A stretch of DNA of 64,000 bases from Diphasiastrum complanatum. Lineage: Eukaryota > Streptophyta > Lycopodiopsida > Lycopodiales > Lycopodiaceae. The notes below the pieces were generated by a model. The model saw nothing but the letters and a program-made list of their open reading frames with translations, ran no database searches and was not told where the DNA came from. The position numbers and the translations under genes are program-made. The stretch spans positions 34,037 through 98,036 of the forward strand of contig MU831894.1 of the NCBI GenBank assembly GCA_029204225.1. Reading direction: 5' to 3'. This document shows positions 10,941 to 22,145 of this stretch, piece by piece. Position 1 is the first letter of the stretch, and each line of letters starts with the position of its first letter.

Positions 10941-11637
10941 AATTCAGTTCTGAGATTTTGTCAAGAGTTTATTTTTGAGTGTACAGAACATTCTGTATGT
11001 ACAAATTTTAGCGAACTACTGCAAGGTAATTACAATAGTTCATGTGGAAGAGGAAGAAATTATGTTGCAATGAAGAACAAGACTCCTACACATTATTGAT
11101 AGCGGTCAAATTTGGTTACTAAATAAATGATACAAGTGTTGTTGTGGGGGAAACGTTTCCCCCAAAGCGTTTTCCCATAACATTTCCCCAGGGTCTTTCC
11201 CCAGTTGGGGAAACATAGAGCTGCATTTTCCCATGACTATCGAGAGAACAATTTCTTGCAACTATCATGAAAAATCTTGCATTCAATGGTACTACTTTTA
11301 GATATGCAAAAAACAATCCCTAAAGTACGAGGAAACGGCACAGGCTCTCGCGGGTTGACGGAATAAAACATAACACTACAACTTACATCATAAGTTACGA
11401 GACTTGTGCGGCTCTTAACTTTTAAGACTATTGTCTATAAAATCAGAAATACCATTCTTACCGAATCAAAAAGTTGGAATGTCTAAGGATGTTCTAAAGT
11501 AAGCTCCAAGAAAAAGTTAGCTCCTCATTCCAGTGTAAGACGTGCTGGACTGAGGTCAGGTGTGGGGAGCGTGGGCTCCCCCTAACCTTCTTTGCCATGG
11601 AGAGAGGGGAAGGGGGGGATCACCAGGCAGCCATCGC

Positions 11638-11640
<3 letters not shown>
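10941..11640. other. Unassigned, with a GGGGAAAC-rich patch
   Basis: No gene seen. Between 11146 and 11250 'ggggaaa' or its complement recurs about seven times, including the perfect 18-bp palindrome gggggaaacgtttccccc (11146-11163). The remainder shows no recognisable structure up to the simple repeat at 11641. Confidence 0.4.
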
Positions 11641-11672
<32 letters not shown>

Positions 11673-11699
11673 AGAAGAAGAAGAAAGAAAGAAAGAAAG
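11641..11699. repeat. (AG)n-(AAG)n-(AAAG)n tail of LINE-1a
   Basis: Fourteen AG units, then AAG units, then AAAG units. They directly abut the 3' end of the minus-strand LINE, so on its sense strand the element ends in TTTC, TTC and TC runs instead of poly(A). Confidence 0.9.
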
Positions 11700-11918
11700 C
11701 TTTATTAATGTCTTTTCCATGCCAAAAGGCATATAAGACTAGTAAATGTACATGTCAAGTATGTGGTAACCATAGGAGCGTTTGAAACGTCTCCAAAACA
11801 ATAACAAAAGTAGCAAGTCTAGAGCTAAAGCTATAAACTGAAATAGATGTGATGCTATAAGAAACAAGTGGGAGCATGTATACTGCTACCAGTCATGAGT
11901 GAGGTATGACGCTATCAT

Positions 11919-13841
11919 CTAGTCCTGTCCTGCTGGTGCTGATGCTATAGAAGGATGTAATACGGCCTGCGGCATGAAGGGCCACTGGTGGTCTCTGACG
12001 TCGTCTGAGAGGATGAAGAGGTCTCCTCGTGATAGGTCGAGTAGCTCGTGCTGCAACATGGGTATGTGTGGGACGCTGTCTCTGGTCTCTGTGGGCAAGT
12101 AGGTCATCATCATCACTGCAAGAAGGATGTCATGTGGAACCGAGGGCTTCGCCCGAATCATACGAGCTAACATGGTGGTCTACAATCGTGAAATGCTGGC
12201 CCAATGTGATGAAGGGAGGCCGGTACACCATGTCTCTGTTGCATATAAGGCTGTGGGGGTGACAATAGTATCAAAGAGTCTACACTTACTGCGAGCATCT
12301 CGGATGAGCTTCCTGAAACAGAACCACTCAAGCTGAACAAGAGAGGAATGCTCCTTCCCAAGTCGGGTGGTGGCAGCCTGCCGCATGCTGAAGGTAGGAC
12401 CAAAAAAGAGTATCCCCAAATAGGTATAAGAGGAAACTACCTCTAAGGCCTGTCCATCTAGGATGAGCTCCTGGCGCTGCATGAAGGCTCGAGAAGTGTT
12501 GAAGACCATAACCTTGGTCTTCGCAGTGTTCACCCCCAACTCCCATCTGGTACAAAATCCCTAAAAACAATCCAGCTGCCTCTGCAAACCCTCTCTGGTC
12601 GGGGATACTAGTACTACATCATCCGCATAAAGGAGAATAGCAATCAGAATGGTGCCAAGTCTACAGCCACCCCCGCCACACTGTGAGATGACTCGCTCTA
12701 ACTCATCAATATACAATCCAAAGAGAACCGGTGAAAGAGAGCACCCCTGTTTCACCCCAGTGGTGCTCCAAATGTGATCAGATAGGCCACTGCTATGTCG
12801 GAAACATCCCAAGACCTTCTCATAAAGAGCCATCACTGCTAAAACAATATTTGTGGAGAAACCAAGGTCACGAAGTCTTTGAATGAGCAAGGAGTGTGGT
12901 ACAGAATTGAAGGCTTTCCTGAAATCTACAAAACAGCAGTAAACCCTCTCTTTCCTGTACTTAGCTTCCTCAATCAAGGCTCGAATTGTAAAAATACGGT
13001 CAGTGGTAGAATAATGAGATCGGAAACCTGCCTGCCCCAATGCATGTAATCTCCGAGCTTCGGCCTCTGAACTCACTGCAGACTGGAGTATGGTACCATA
13101 GAGCTTCGTGAGAACATGTCCGATCATGATGGTGCGGTAATTACTAGGAATCATGGGATCACCATTTTTATGAATAGGGTGGATGATGTTGGTGCACCAG
13201 GATGAGGGGAAACCAGAGACAACGGCGGAATTGAGGAGAGTGGCTAGTGTGGGAGCAAGGAGGTCGGAAGCATGGGTTAGGAGTTCAGATTCAAGGTCTT
13301 TGATATCTCTTGCTTTATGGGACTTCATTCTCTTGATGGCCGTAAGTACCATGTCATATGTGAAGAAGGTGAATTCAGAGGGGCGTGGGGAGATAGAGAT
13401 GGGTGCGTCAGTGGGTATGGTATATAGTTTGGTAGCATATTCGGTCCATATGCGAAGGTCATCCAGGAGGGGTGGTGGAGCACGAGGGATAAACTCACGC
13501 CAAAAGACGCCTGAAGAGGAACTGAAGAGAAGATCAACAAGACGCGTTCCTTCGGAGTCATCATAGATACGCTTTTTTCGGCGGAGTGTGCGACGGTAAG
13601 AGCGCCTGGCGGAGTGGAGGAGATGAGGATCGTGAGTGCGGGCATGGGTGACAAGTTTATAAAGAGAGCGACATTCAGCATCATACCACGGGGGGTGTGT
13701 GGGTCGTATCGATGAGGAGCGGGTGCCTATGCTTTTATGGGGTTTAGATGGAAAAGCAAGGGAAGCAGCGGTATGAAGAGAAGTGCTAAGAAAGGCAGCT
13801 TGAGTCTCGACTGTACTATCGTGAGGGAAGGAATGGAGCAA
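11919..13841 (-). pseudogene. LINE-1a ORF2: reverse transcriptase and thumb
   Basis: One continuous minus-strand frame with in-frame stops near 12561 and 12174. The N-terminal part (PPWYDAECRSLYKLV, ARRSYRRTLRRKKRIYDD) is a typical linker between endonuclease and RT. RT motifs follow: LGQAGFRSHYSTTDRIFTI, VYCCFVDFRKAFNSVPH, GVKQGCSLSPVLFGLYIDEL and the catalytic LLYADDVVL. The thumb then gives NTAKTKVMVFNTSRAF, YTYLGILF and ETWCTGLPSSHW. The enzyme would copy LINE RNA at a nicked target. The motif set is non-LTR, but the clade (L1, RTE or another) cannot be fixed by eye. It is inactive because of the stops and the missing C-terminus. Confidence 0.85.
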
Positions 13842-13846
13842 GGAGG

Positions 13847-14290
13847 TTAGGAACTCCTGGTAGACTGGTGTATAGAGAGAACTGAATGTATACCTAGGTA
13901 CCCGTGTAAGCAGGGGGTGTGAGGATGGCTGTGGAGGTGGGAGGCGGCCGATAGCGAAGGAGAGAAAGGAGTGATCAGAGAGAGAGTGGTGGGAGATACA
14001 TGAAAATCAGAGATGAGAGGTATGGAAGATGGTGATCCCATGAGGTAATCCACAACACTATGTCCACCACTGTGAGGGTGACAAGTATAACTGCCGGATT
14101 TTGGCCAACAAGTTAGGCCATTGTAAATGGCTAACTCATGGGCCTCTCCAAACTGCAACAAATGCTCACCGTAAGGGGTAGTAGGTCCCAAGCTGTCCTC
14201 TAAAATCCTGGTAACTCCCATGTCATCGTTGTCAAGGGCATGAATGCGGAGCTGGTCGGTGATGTCATAAAACCAATCCGCAGAGGTGAG
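13847..14290 (-). pseudogene. LINE-1a endonuclease (EEP/APE-type) C-terminal part
   Basis: The minus strand reads DQLRIHALDNDDMG (in another frame) and then GEHLLQFGEAHELAIYNGL, GSYTCHPHSGGHSVVDYLMG and PLISDFHVSP. This is the end of an APE-like endonuclease, in which the SVVDY block holds a conserved active-site Asp and the SDFHVSP block includes the conserved SDH-like position. The N-terminal half is absent. It is out of frame with the following RT segment. Confidence 0.75.
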
Positions 14291-14530
14291 CCCTGGGCAT
14301 CATGAATCTGCAGCATACAATGTAGTGGTTCTCTGAAAGCAAATACGCTCAAGCTGGACCAAGGAGGCATGTCCCTTCCCAAGTCTGGCTGTAGCTGCAT
14401 GTCTCATGCCAAATATAGGACCAGTGAAAAAAACCCCAAGATAGGTGTAGGATGACACAATCTCCAACAGCTGTCCATCTAGAAAAAGCTCATGTCGCTA
14501 CATGAAAGCCCTGGATGTGTTGAAGGCATC
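14291..14530 (-). pseudogene. LINE-1b thumb fragment, out of order
   Basis: The minus strand reads FNTSRAFM-stop, LFLDGQLLEIVSSYTYLG, ARLGKGHASLVQLERICF, then TTLYAADS and PGLTSADW. This duplicates the thumb already present downstream in LINE-1a (12180-12539), with an internal deletion. Thumb sequence cannot lie 5' of the endonuclease in one element, so this is a separate copy joined to it. Confidence 0.75.
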
Positions 14531-15265
14531 AATGTCTGCTCTAGATCGTCTCCTAGAGAAAAAGGAGGTACTATGGGTCTGCTGGGAGTCATGGTATCCA
14601 TACTGATCTCTCTGACAAATATCTCTACGGAGCAGGAACATCTCACACAGCATCAGTGCCACACAACGAGGGTCAACATATGAAGTGAATGAGCGAAGTG
14701 TGATCGGAGAATCTCGGAAAAGGCAATGATAGCGTCCTCGAATCTCATAATAGCCATGGCCCTTGAATAGAAAATGCTCCTCTGACTCCGCCTCCCCTAA
14801 TGTGCACATCTAACAAAGTCTACTCAAATGAGGGATGCCTTGGAAGCGCCTCGTCTCCTCATATAGCTGATGTGAGGAAATTTGGAATTGACCCAGTGTA
14901 AAAAAGAGGCAATGTGAAAGTTCGCTATCCAAATAACAAGGCAAAATTGGGACCCCGGCACTATCTAGCTCTAGGAAACTGGAGCGATAGAAGTCCGGTT
15001 TGACCCCCAAGGGCCCCTGCCAAGTCACTCGAGAATATGCACGATAAATAACCCTCCTGATATACTGATGAGAACCCACTGGTAGATTAGAGAAAAGCTA
15101 CGTGTGGATAACATGAAACCGGAAGACTCACCACTCTCTAGAGCCTCAACTTGTAGTGGAATGACGACAAACTCAGCAAGTAAAACTTGGTGAGGAACAA
15201 ATGGTCTAGATCATGCGTGCAAGCATACTGATGTGTAGAGGAGAAATGCTAGTCCACTCTGACTC
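14531..15265 (-). pseudogene. LINE-1b C-terminal domain fragment
   Basis: The minus strand gives IYRAYSRVTWQGPLGVKPDF, then LYEETRRFQGIPHLSRLC-stop-MCTLGEAESEEHFLFKGHG and YYEIRGRYHCLFRDSP. The C..C...E..H pattern is the Cys/His motif often found after plant LINE RTs and is shared with 24252-24443. Its upstream edge reaches the 'tccactctgactccgg' block before the GA repeat, matching 'acccactctgaggaag' at about 24855-24870 in LINE-2. It therefore precedes, on the same strand, the thumb segment it should follow: the cluster is rearranged. Confidence 0.7.
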
Positions 15266-15270
15266 CGGAA

Positions 15271-15273
<3 letters not shown>

Positions 15274-15318
<45 letters not shown>
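15274..15318. repeat. (GA)n microsatellite
   Basis: 45 bp of pure GA at the outer (minus-strand 5') edge of the LINE-1b fragment. Frames through it are artefacts of the repeat. Confidence 0.95.
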
Positions 15319-15321
<3 letters not shown>

Positions 15322-15849
15322 TACATGAAGGCATCATGGTGAAAGAAATGTCTTATCCAAAACATCACCAATACATAATCAACAACTATCTACCCAAAAG
15401 TTGGAAATGTTTTGTGATCCGAGAAAATAGTTGGGAAGTTATTTGTGCAAGAAGAGAGCCCGTGATTCCATAATGTTTAAAAATGGGAGAAGTATTTTGC
15501 TGCTAGGATGAAAGCGAGGTTCTACAAGATAAAAAAGAGAAGCTAGTTTTGAAATCTATCCTTTCATACAACTAGAATTAATGGGAAAGCCAAGGTCCCA
15601 TTTCGAAAAAAGATTATGCAATTTAAAGTAGGAAGTTGTACGAACTGAAAATCTGATTAAGATTCTTACTATAAAGACTTGAAAGATTCAAGTCAAATTT
15701 ATTCCTGTACTCTTTTAATTTTACTTAATTAAACCTCTAAAAATGCATGTGTCACTCGAATCGAAAACCCCCAAATGTCTTGTTTGGTGGTCGAGAGTTC
15801 CATCATATGTAACACAAGTCTAAGGAGATAAAAGATGGAAACAATGGCA
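15319..15849. other. Unassigned; may include the 3' end of the coiled-coil gene
   Basis: No transposon motif. The coiled-coil frame continues on the minus strand to a stop at 15803, but that last part is hydrophobic and may be intron read-through, so the true 3' end of the gene is unknown. Confidence 0.35.
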
Positions 15850-16093
15850 TCTTCACAAGTAGTTGAAAAATGATTAATCTTGATATTTCAAATTGTATAT
15901 TCAATTTATTCCAAAATTTTATGATACCAGATAGCAAGCCTAATATCCAGCCAATTGTTGTTTTTTTCTTAAGAACATCATTTTCTGCCTCAAGTCTTTG
16001 TTTTATTCTTTCATCCTGCGACCTTTGAAAACTGAACAATTCCTCTTTCATTTCTAAATCTTCCTGTAAGTCCTCAATTTTACTTTCAAGCTC
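15850..16093 (-). CDS. Coiled-coil host gene, downstream exon
   Basis: A clear acceptor on the minus strand (TTTTTGAACAG, ending at plus 16094) opens an exon in phase 0. It begins ELESKIEDLQEDLEMKEEL and continues FSFQRSQDERIKQRLEAEND, then VLKKK: a strongly charged heptad-like coiled coil. It joins in phase and in character to the exon ending at 22269. The frame stays open to 15803, but after LLSG a GTATCA could serve as donor, so the 3' limit is approximate. No enzymatic motif is visible; a structural or scaffold role is likely but unproven. The family is not recognised. Confidence 0.6.
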
Positions 16094-16984
16094 CTGTTCA
16101 AAAATTAAAATATCACTTTATCAAAAGAGAGGCAAGAACTATAAAATAGGTTTAGTCATAGAAGAATTCAATCAATATATCATCTTTTGCAACAAAATAA
16201 GCACTATAATAATATTATAGAGATAACAATCAAACTCCGATTTGTGCTAGAACTCATCAAGAAAACATAAAAAAGATGACGAGTCATTGATGCCTTATGC
16301 AGCAAACAGCCAATGAGGGCTTACTTCAGAAAAATTGCACCGAGTTTTTAGTTTGACATAAGATAGGCAGGCTTCACCATATGATTGAACTGTGGGTACT
16401 TGTTTCATATTTTTATTGGAAATGTATCATCCCATATGTATAGAACAAGTTAAACAAAATAAAATAAGATAATTCATTTCATTTTGAATGTTTTCAAAGT
16501 AAAAGCCCACCTTTCATGTGCACCAAAAACCCCACAAACTTGTGGTGAAAAAGTACACTCCACTGCTCCAAAATTGTGGGAGAAAATCAACAAGAAAAGA
16601 CTATTCTGCTAGCTTATTATTGAGAAAAGTTAAAATTAGAGCTACTGAAAAATAGCATTCAAAGAGAAAGAGAGGGATGGGAGTTTTGCATGCCTCCAAG
16701 AAAGGCAGCTGCCAGCATGACAGTTTCTCCCCATACCCCCTGTCCTCTCTTCCCTCTTGTTCCTAATCCTCCCTATCTCGGTTATTTACAGTTTTATGCA
16801 CATATGTACTTTTTGTAGCATACGGAAATGGCTAAGTCGCCAACCTATGGTGACCTTTGTAAAAGAAATGTAAATAAAACTGTTATTAGAGTTACTAAGC
16901 CTCTGAGTCATTGTTAAGCCTTGCCGTAGGGTGCTGGGTCATTAATTTAGAGTGGCTGGACTGACCTCTAAAAAGTAGGAAATG

Positions 16985-17451
16985 ACTAGTCAACAAGACA
17001 CGTGTCACATGCTCACTCGAACACTTGGTCCAGTGAATAAGTGCTACATGTCAGGGTTGACTGGTCAAACAGGACGTGACATATGCTCACTAGGACACTT
17101 GGTCCAGTGTATGTGACACATGTAGCCTACTTGCTTGCCTATGTGTCACGGTACTAACAAGTGGCAAGTGTCAACTGTGCATGGAATTGGTCCATTTGTC
17201 GACATCAGGAAGGGTCGGGGGCAAGGGGTGCTTGAGGATTGTGGATAAGTGAGTCTTGAGAGAGGCATTCCTCATTATAATCTATGCAACAAAGGTTGGG
17301 AGGAGACAAGGCAGCCAGCTCCATTGTGTTTCATGGTTGTTGATGCTATGTACTACTTACTGTGAATTCAATAAAGTTTGAGTTTGAGATCTATCTATAC
17401 ATGCTTGACTGTGGTTTGTGTATGAGTGTAGTGCAGAGAGAGCTTGAGATT
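16985..17451 (+). repeat. LTR, plus orientation (left arm of an inverted pair)
   Basis: It ends at a primer-binding site (TGGTATCAGAGCAC from 17452) and is repeated inverted at 17935-18141 and 18906-19125. It contains two diverged internal copies of a block with 'catgctcact..(g)acacttggtccagtg' (about 17010-17110) and an AATAAAG at 17370. The 5' edge is approximate. Confidence 0.7.
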
Positions 17452-17465
17452 TGGTATCAGAGCAC
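17452..17465 (+). promoter_or_regulatory. Primer-binding site, tRNA-iMet type
   Basis: TGGTATCAGAGCAC directly follows the LTR at 16985-17451. About 470 bp of non-coding leader (17466-17934) follows before the inverted LTR begins. No gag or pol is attached. Confidence 0.8.
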
Positions 17466-17934
17466 AAGGTTGCGAAGAGGGCTGAAATTCACACATCATT
17501 CTGCTTGGACCATCACTGGCGGAAGGCATGAACTTTGAGAATCTTTAATCCAAATCAGCATTGATGGCAGGATAGTGCTGAAATTCACAAGGGTTTGGAC
17601 ATCTTTTGAGTGTAGAAACAAGTTCTCAAAAGCCACACAATCAGTGTGAGCTGCAGATTCAACGCTACAACAGGGTGGGTGCTGTAGGGAGGCTTAAAGG
17701 CTGAAATCGATGCCAAATGCACCTGTTTGACCTACGATCTACTACAAGTGACTGTGGCCAGGTTTAGTGAAGCTTTTTTGAGATAAGCGACAGGTTTTGA
17801 CACCTATAGGAGGGCGACTATGGACTGCTACAACAAAGATTTCCACAAGAGTTTCCACTGTTGTCTTGAGCTGCATCATTTTCTGTTTCATGTTAACAAA
17901 CAAGCTTAGTTACTCCATTTGCCATATAGTATAA

Positions 17935-18141
17935 TGTTCTGTTAGGCTCTCTCTGAACTACACTCATACACAAACCATAATAAAGTATGTATAGATAGAT
18001 CTCAAACTTAAACTTTATTGAATTCACAGTAAGTACATACATCAACAAGCATGAAACACGCTGGAGTTGGCTGCCTTGTCTCCTCCGAACCTTTGCTGCA
18101 TAGATTATGATGAGGAATGCCTCTCTCAAGGCTCAGTTATT
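17935..18141 (-). repeat. Inverted LTR, inner part (right arm)
   Basis: Its reverse complement matches 17253-17440 with modest divergence: 'gagaggcattcctcat.ataatctatgca', 'ggagacaaggcagcca', 'tactgtgaattcaataaag' and 'gtttgtgtatgagtgtagt.cagagagagc'. It is broken at about 18141 by the Athila/Tat-type piece. Confidence 0.75.
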
Positions 18142-18905
18142 CATAATCCCCGGCAACGGCGCCAAAATTGTAGTGGGCTATTTCCTATCCTACCCTCAAC
18201 TCTATATCCAAGCACACAAGCATCGAGGAGATGAAGTTAGTTGTCACATGGAGGTTCGTTCCCATGAGAGCGATAGCATATTTCATAATCCAGCATGTGC
18301 AATTAACACCAAGATCCACTAACACTACAACCATTAACACTAAGATCCACAATGATAGAAACTCGCTCTTCTCTCTCTTCCTTTCTCTCACAAAAAGCAT
18401 AAGAACATTCAATCCCAATAAGCATCAAATCCAACAATTAGCAAACACAAAGAAAGCATGAGAGATGGAGGAAGAAAGATAAAGAGCAAGGACATTCCTA
18501 ATCCATTCCATAAAAGGGCCAACCTGCTTGTATTGAAATGAAGAGAGAACATGTACAATTATGCGAAACTACCACTTATATAGTGGATTGGAGGGTCTTG
18601 GCCTCAATTCCTATTGGTCAATTCCTACCTCCCTAACTATTCAAATTTGAAAAAGAGTGGTAACCGATTCAATAATTGGAGGGAACCAATTTGAAATTGA
18701 ATATTGGTGGGAACCCTTATTTTATTCACTAACTTGACTTTTGGGCCTAGCGACATTAAAAGTCCCGCAAAAAGGCCTAAAGTCCTTTTATTAACTTCTA
18801 CTTAATCAAATAACTATGTGATCATCGGGTTGGACTTACACATGTGGGGTGCCAAATCCCGCTCACTTATTAACTAAGGTTAGGGTTGCCTCGATATCCG
18901 CAAAC
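18142..18905 (-). mobile_element. Athila/Tat-type gypsy LTR with PBS, nested
   Basis: On the minus strand TGGCGCCGTTGCCGGGGA (plus 18147-18164) is the tRNA-Asp-like primer site characteristic of plant Athila/Tat gypsy elements. Beside it an LTR of about 735 bp starts at 18169 (tgtagtgggc on the plus strand). It contains a minus-strand TATA-like box (CTATATAAG, about 18575-18583). The element stops just past its PBS, so nothing internal remains. It splits the inverted LTR, whose other half resumes at 18906. The outer edge is approximate. Confidence 0.7.
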
Positions 18906-19125
18906 CCTCCAACAACCCCTTAACCCTGACCCTTCCTGATGTTGACACATGGCCAATTCCATGCATAGTCGACACTTGCCACTTGGCAGTACCCTGACAC
19001 AGGCAAGCAAGTAGGCTACACGTGTCACTCATACACTAGACCGTGTCCCAGTGAGCATATGACACATGTCATGTTTGACCGGTTAACCCTGACATGCGTA
19101 CACATGCCCACTTGCTATACAAACA
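18906..19125 (-). repeat. Inverted LTR, outer part (right arm)
   Basis: Its reverse complement matches about 17030-17220: 'gacccttcctgatgt.gaca.atgg', 'ccatgca.agt.gacacttgccact', 'caagcaagtaggctacacgtgtca' and 'gtgagcatatg'. With 17935-18141 it makes about 425 bp of the arm. Confidence 0.7.
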
Positions 19126-19137
19126 TATATCAATTTT

Positions 19138-21330
19138 TTTAAGGCTAGTATAGTATCTGACATAACAAAGAGACATGCAATCTTCAACTTCATGGAATCC
19201 AACCACAAAGTCATGAAACATCGACTCCATTTTGTGTGGCATTAACCAAATGTTTCGACTTCCCCACTCACTGCATCAATGCCCAAGGGTAGGTGCAAGT
19301 CAAATGCACAAACATACGTCCATAAAAGCTTTCTTGCATTTTAGAAGTTGACCAACATATCGAGTTTCTATCACCACCCTAGAAGTGACATGTAAACTAG
19401 GTCATGAACGAACGCTACCACTAATGAGCAAGCCAATCAAATTAAGTTTCTATTTCTCATAAAAAAATCAAAAACTTGCATTTCATCAATTTAGCTTGCT
19501 CAAAAACCTATCTAAATGGCATTGTTGGTGAATCACATGCGATATTAGCACAAGAAGGTTGGCTGCAACTTGGACAAAGATCTCGAATAGGAAATGCATG
19601 CCCACTAACACAATTCAAACATGCATCAACGTGAAGTCTAGGATATTGCGTAAGATAACAAAGGAGATTTGTGATCTTCAACTTCACTAAGTCCAACCAC
19701 AAAGTCATTGACCATCAACTTTATCATGCAATAGCAAGGACCAAATGAAATGACGTCTTTTATCACTTCATCAACATCCAAGAGTAGATGCAGGTCATAT
19801 GCACAAACATATGTTCACATTAGCTTTTATACATCTGCCCAATTGCAATGAGTCTCTCACTTCTCTACAAGAAGAAACTCAGTCGTGATTAAGGCTAGCA
19901 CCAAACAGCAAAGCCAATTAAAGGAAATCCTTACTTCCACATAGAAAAGAGGAAATTTCACATTTCATCACTTTCAGCTTGTGAAAAATATAACTCAATA
20001 GAATAGTTGGGGGGGGGGGGGGGGGGGGGAAATGAATCACTAACAATAGAAAAGGATCAATGTGAACTAGTTAGACGAAACTTGGGAACAAAGACCTCAA
20101 ATGCTCATGCTACTACAACTAGTACTAGACTTTAGAAATTCAAGTATCGGTACCATACCTCTTGAAAGAGCCTCATTTGGTAGATTGTGTTTTGAAATTC
20201 TTGTGTGTATTGTTGTCGCCTTGATTGATTGAAGTTCGCTTGTAGTACATGACAAATGTGTTGACTACATCCAAGTGAAGTCTAGAATACTACCTGAACA
20301 TAACAAAAAGGAGACATGCAATCTTCAACTCCATAAAAATATCATACCATCAAATGCATCATGCATAGTCATCCCTACCCACATCATCAACACCCAAGAG
20401 TAGACGCAAGTCACATGAATAATGATACGTCCACAAATTATTTCATATAGTCATACAAAGACAAACGTGTTGAGTTTCTATCACCTCTTTGGTTTCTATC
20501 ACTTCTTTGGAGGTGAAATGCAAACCCAACCATTATGAATGATACACTCAAGAGAAAGACCAATCAAATGCCATCCCTTTTTCCTTATAGAAACATGAAC
20601 ACATCACATATCAACAAATTCATCACTCTGCCTTACTCTAACAAGCCCAAACCTAGAGAACTTAGCTAGTGGGGAAAATGTACCACAAAACATAGGAAGC
20701 ATAAGAATAAATTGATCAAATGAGGCCCCTATTCCCGCATACAAACATCAAAACATTAGATATCACTTTAGCTTGCTCTAAAAAGCCCATCTAGTGGGAA
20801 ACATACACCACAAAAAAAAGGGAAGCAAAGGACAAACTAACTGACCACAACTTGGATGAATATCTCAAATGATAATTGCATGTCCCCTAATACGACCAAA
20901 AAAAAATTGATGTTCAATCTAGGATAGTACTAGAACATAACGCAAAAAAAAGTGCAATCTTCAATTCCATGCAACTCCATGGAATTTCAACCCTAGAGTA
21001 TCACACCATCAACTCCATCATGCATAGCCTAGACTAAATGCTACGACATCTTTACTCATGATCATGACCCAAAAGCAAGTGTAGGTAACACACATAAAGA
21101 TATGCGCAACATTACCATTTCTACATTTCCATATAGGCCAACATGTTGACTTTCTATCACTTTCATTTCTCCAGAGGTGAGGGGCAACCTCAAGCATGAT
21201 GAGGGATGGCATCAAGGAAAATTCACTAAAATGAAGTCCCTATTGCCTCATACAACTAAGGGACACTAAATAGCATTACTTTAGCTTGCTCAAACAATAT
21301 TGAACCTTAATACTAACACCCACTGCTTGA
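19138..21330. repeat. Degenerate long-period tandem array, about four units
   Basis: The anchor 'acatgcaatcttcaact' recurs near 19174, 19670 (diverged), 20315 and 20951, giving spacings of about 496, 645 and 636 bp. Each unit carries the same ordered blocks: 'caactccatcatgca', 'caacacccaagagtagatgcaagtcacatg..caaacatacgtcc', 'gagtttctatcac', 'gcaagccaatcaaat', 'ttagcttgctcaaaaa.cc(c)atcta', 'caacttgga.(c)aaagatctcaaa' and 'gaagtctaggata'. Divergence between units is high. No coding signal. It lies in the inferred intron. Confidence 0.7.
20009..20029. repeat. Poly-G tract (21 nt)
   Basis: Pure G run inside the second unit of the tandem array. Its length may be unreliable in the assembly. Confidence 0.9.
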
Positions 21331-22145
21331 ACTAAATGCTACAACAACTCTAATGTGTTCAAGCCCAACAAAGAATTTACGCTATGAAATCAACAACTTC
21401 AAATGAATTATGCATTTGATTTGGGTTCTCAATCATCCATGAACCTTCACTGTTAGTTTGAAGCAAGTTGTGGAAAGTTATGTGAAGATGCAAGTTGCTC
21501 AGGTTCAACACAACTTCCACCAACATAAGAAAAGCCAAGTTATTGTGAAAGTGAGCTCACTCCTCTTCGCAACTAGCAACAGATGAATCTACTCGCTTTG
21601 GTTAGAGAGAGCCTAAATGTTTAGTGGATGATGCGTCACTTGCTCAAATAACGCCATCTCTTGATCTATATATTTGAGTATGAAGGTTCAATACGCGCAA
21701 GAATTTTGTGAAAATATATGTGTATGTATGAAGGTAAATATTCTAATTAAGCAGGCCAGCTTTTTACACCCTTTTGGATCTGTCCTTCAAAAGTAGTTAC
21801 TTGGATAAGCATAATACTTCTCCTTTTCCAGTTGTAGCTCACAATTTGTGAGCTCCTAAAGGTAGAAATGATTTTAAGACGACTCCTATATTTTACAAAA
21901 GAGTCTAAGAATAGTAGTTGTGTGGCTCTCTGAATTTAGTAACAAAAATGCATCCTTCCAAACATTACAACTTTAGATGACAACTTGAACTATAAATGAG
22001 GCCCTAACTCATCCATTCATGCCTAGATATAACGTAGCCTTGGAGTAATAGTTCAAAGAACCTTTTATACTACCTTAGTCAACAGCTTTCTTGGAAAATC
22101 TTTTCCAAAACCTCAACATTATTAGGTTAGATTAGGTACTACATC
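21331..22145. other. Unassigned intron sequence
   Basis: AT-rich, with no frame or repeat recognised. The first 100 bp may be a fifth, very diverged unit of the preceding array ('actaaatgctacaacaactct'). Confidence 0.35.

Larger units (their letters stand above)
11700..14290 (-). mobile_element. LINE-1a, 5'-truncated non-LTR retrotransposon
   Basis: On the minus strand the order is endonuclease C-terminus (14280-13847), reverse transcriptase (13841-12561), thumb region (12539-12180) and a C-terminal remnant (to 11919), followed by a 3' end with the potential hairpin ATGCC-TTTT-GGCAT, then AATAAAG and the pyrimidine repeat tail. Such elements copy themselves by target-primed reverse transcription. 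Compared with the related copy at 23.7-25.7 kb it lacks most of the Cys/His C-terminal domain, apparently by deletion near 12125. Its 5' end abuts other LINE pieces. Confidence 0.85.

Noticed and set aside
12029-12403. Small plus and minus frames over the LINE-1a thumb
   Set aside because: They overlap the recognised LINE frame in other registers and carry no motif of their own.
19138-21330. CRISPR-like array
   Set aside because: Units are hundreds of bases long and diverged, in plant DNA; no short regularly spaced repeats exist.
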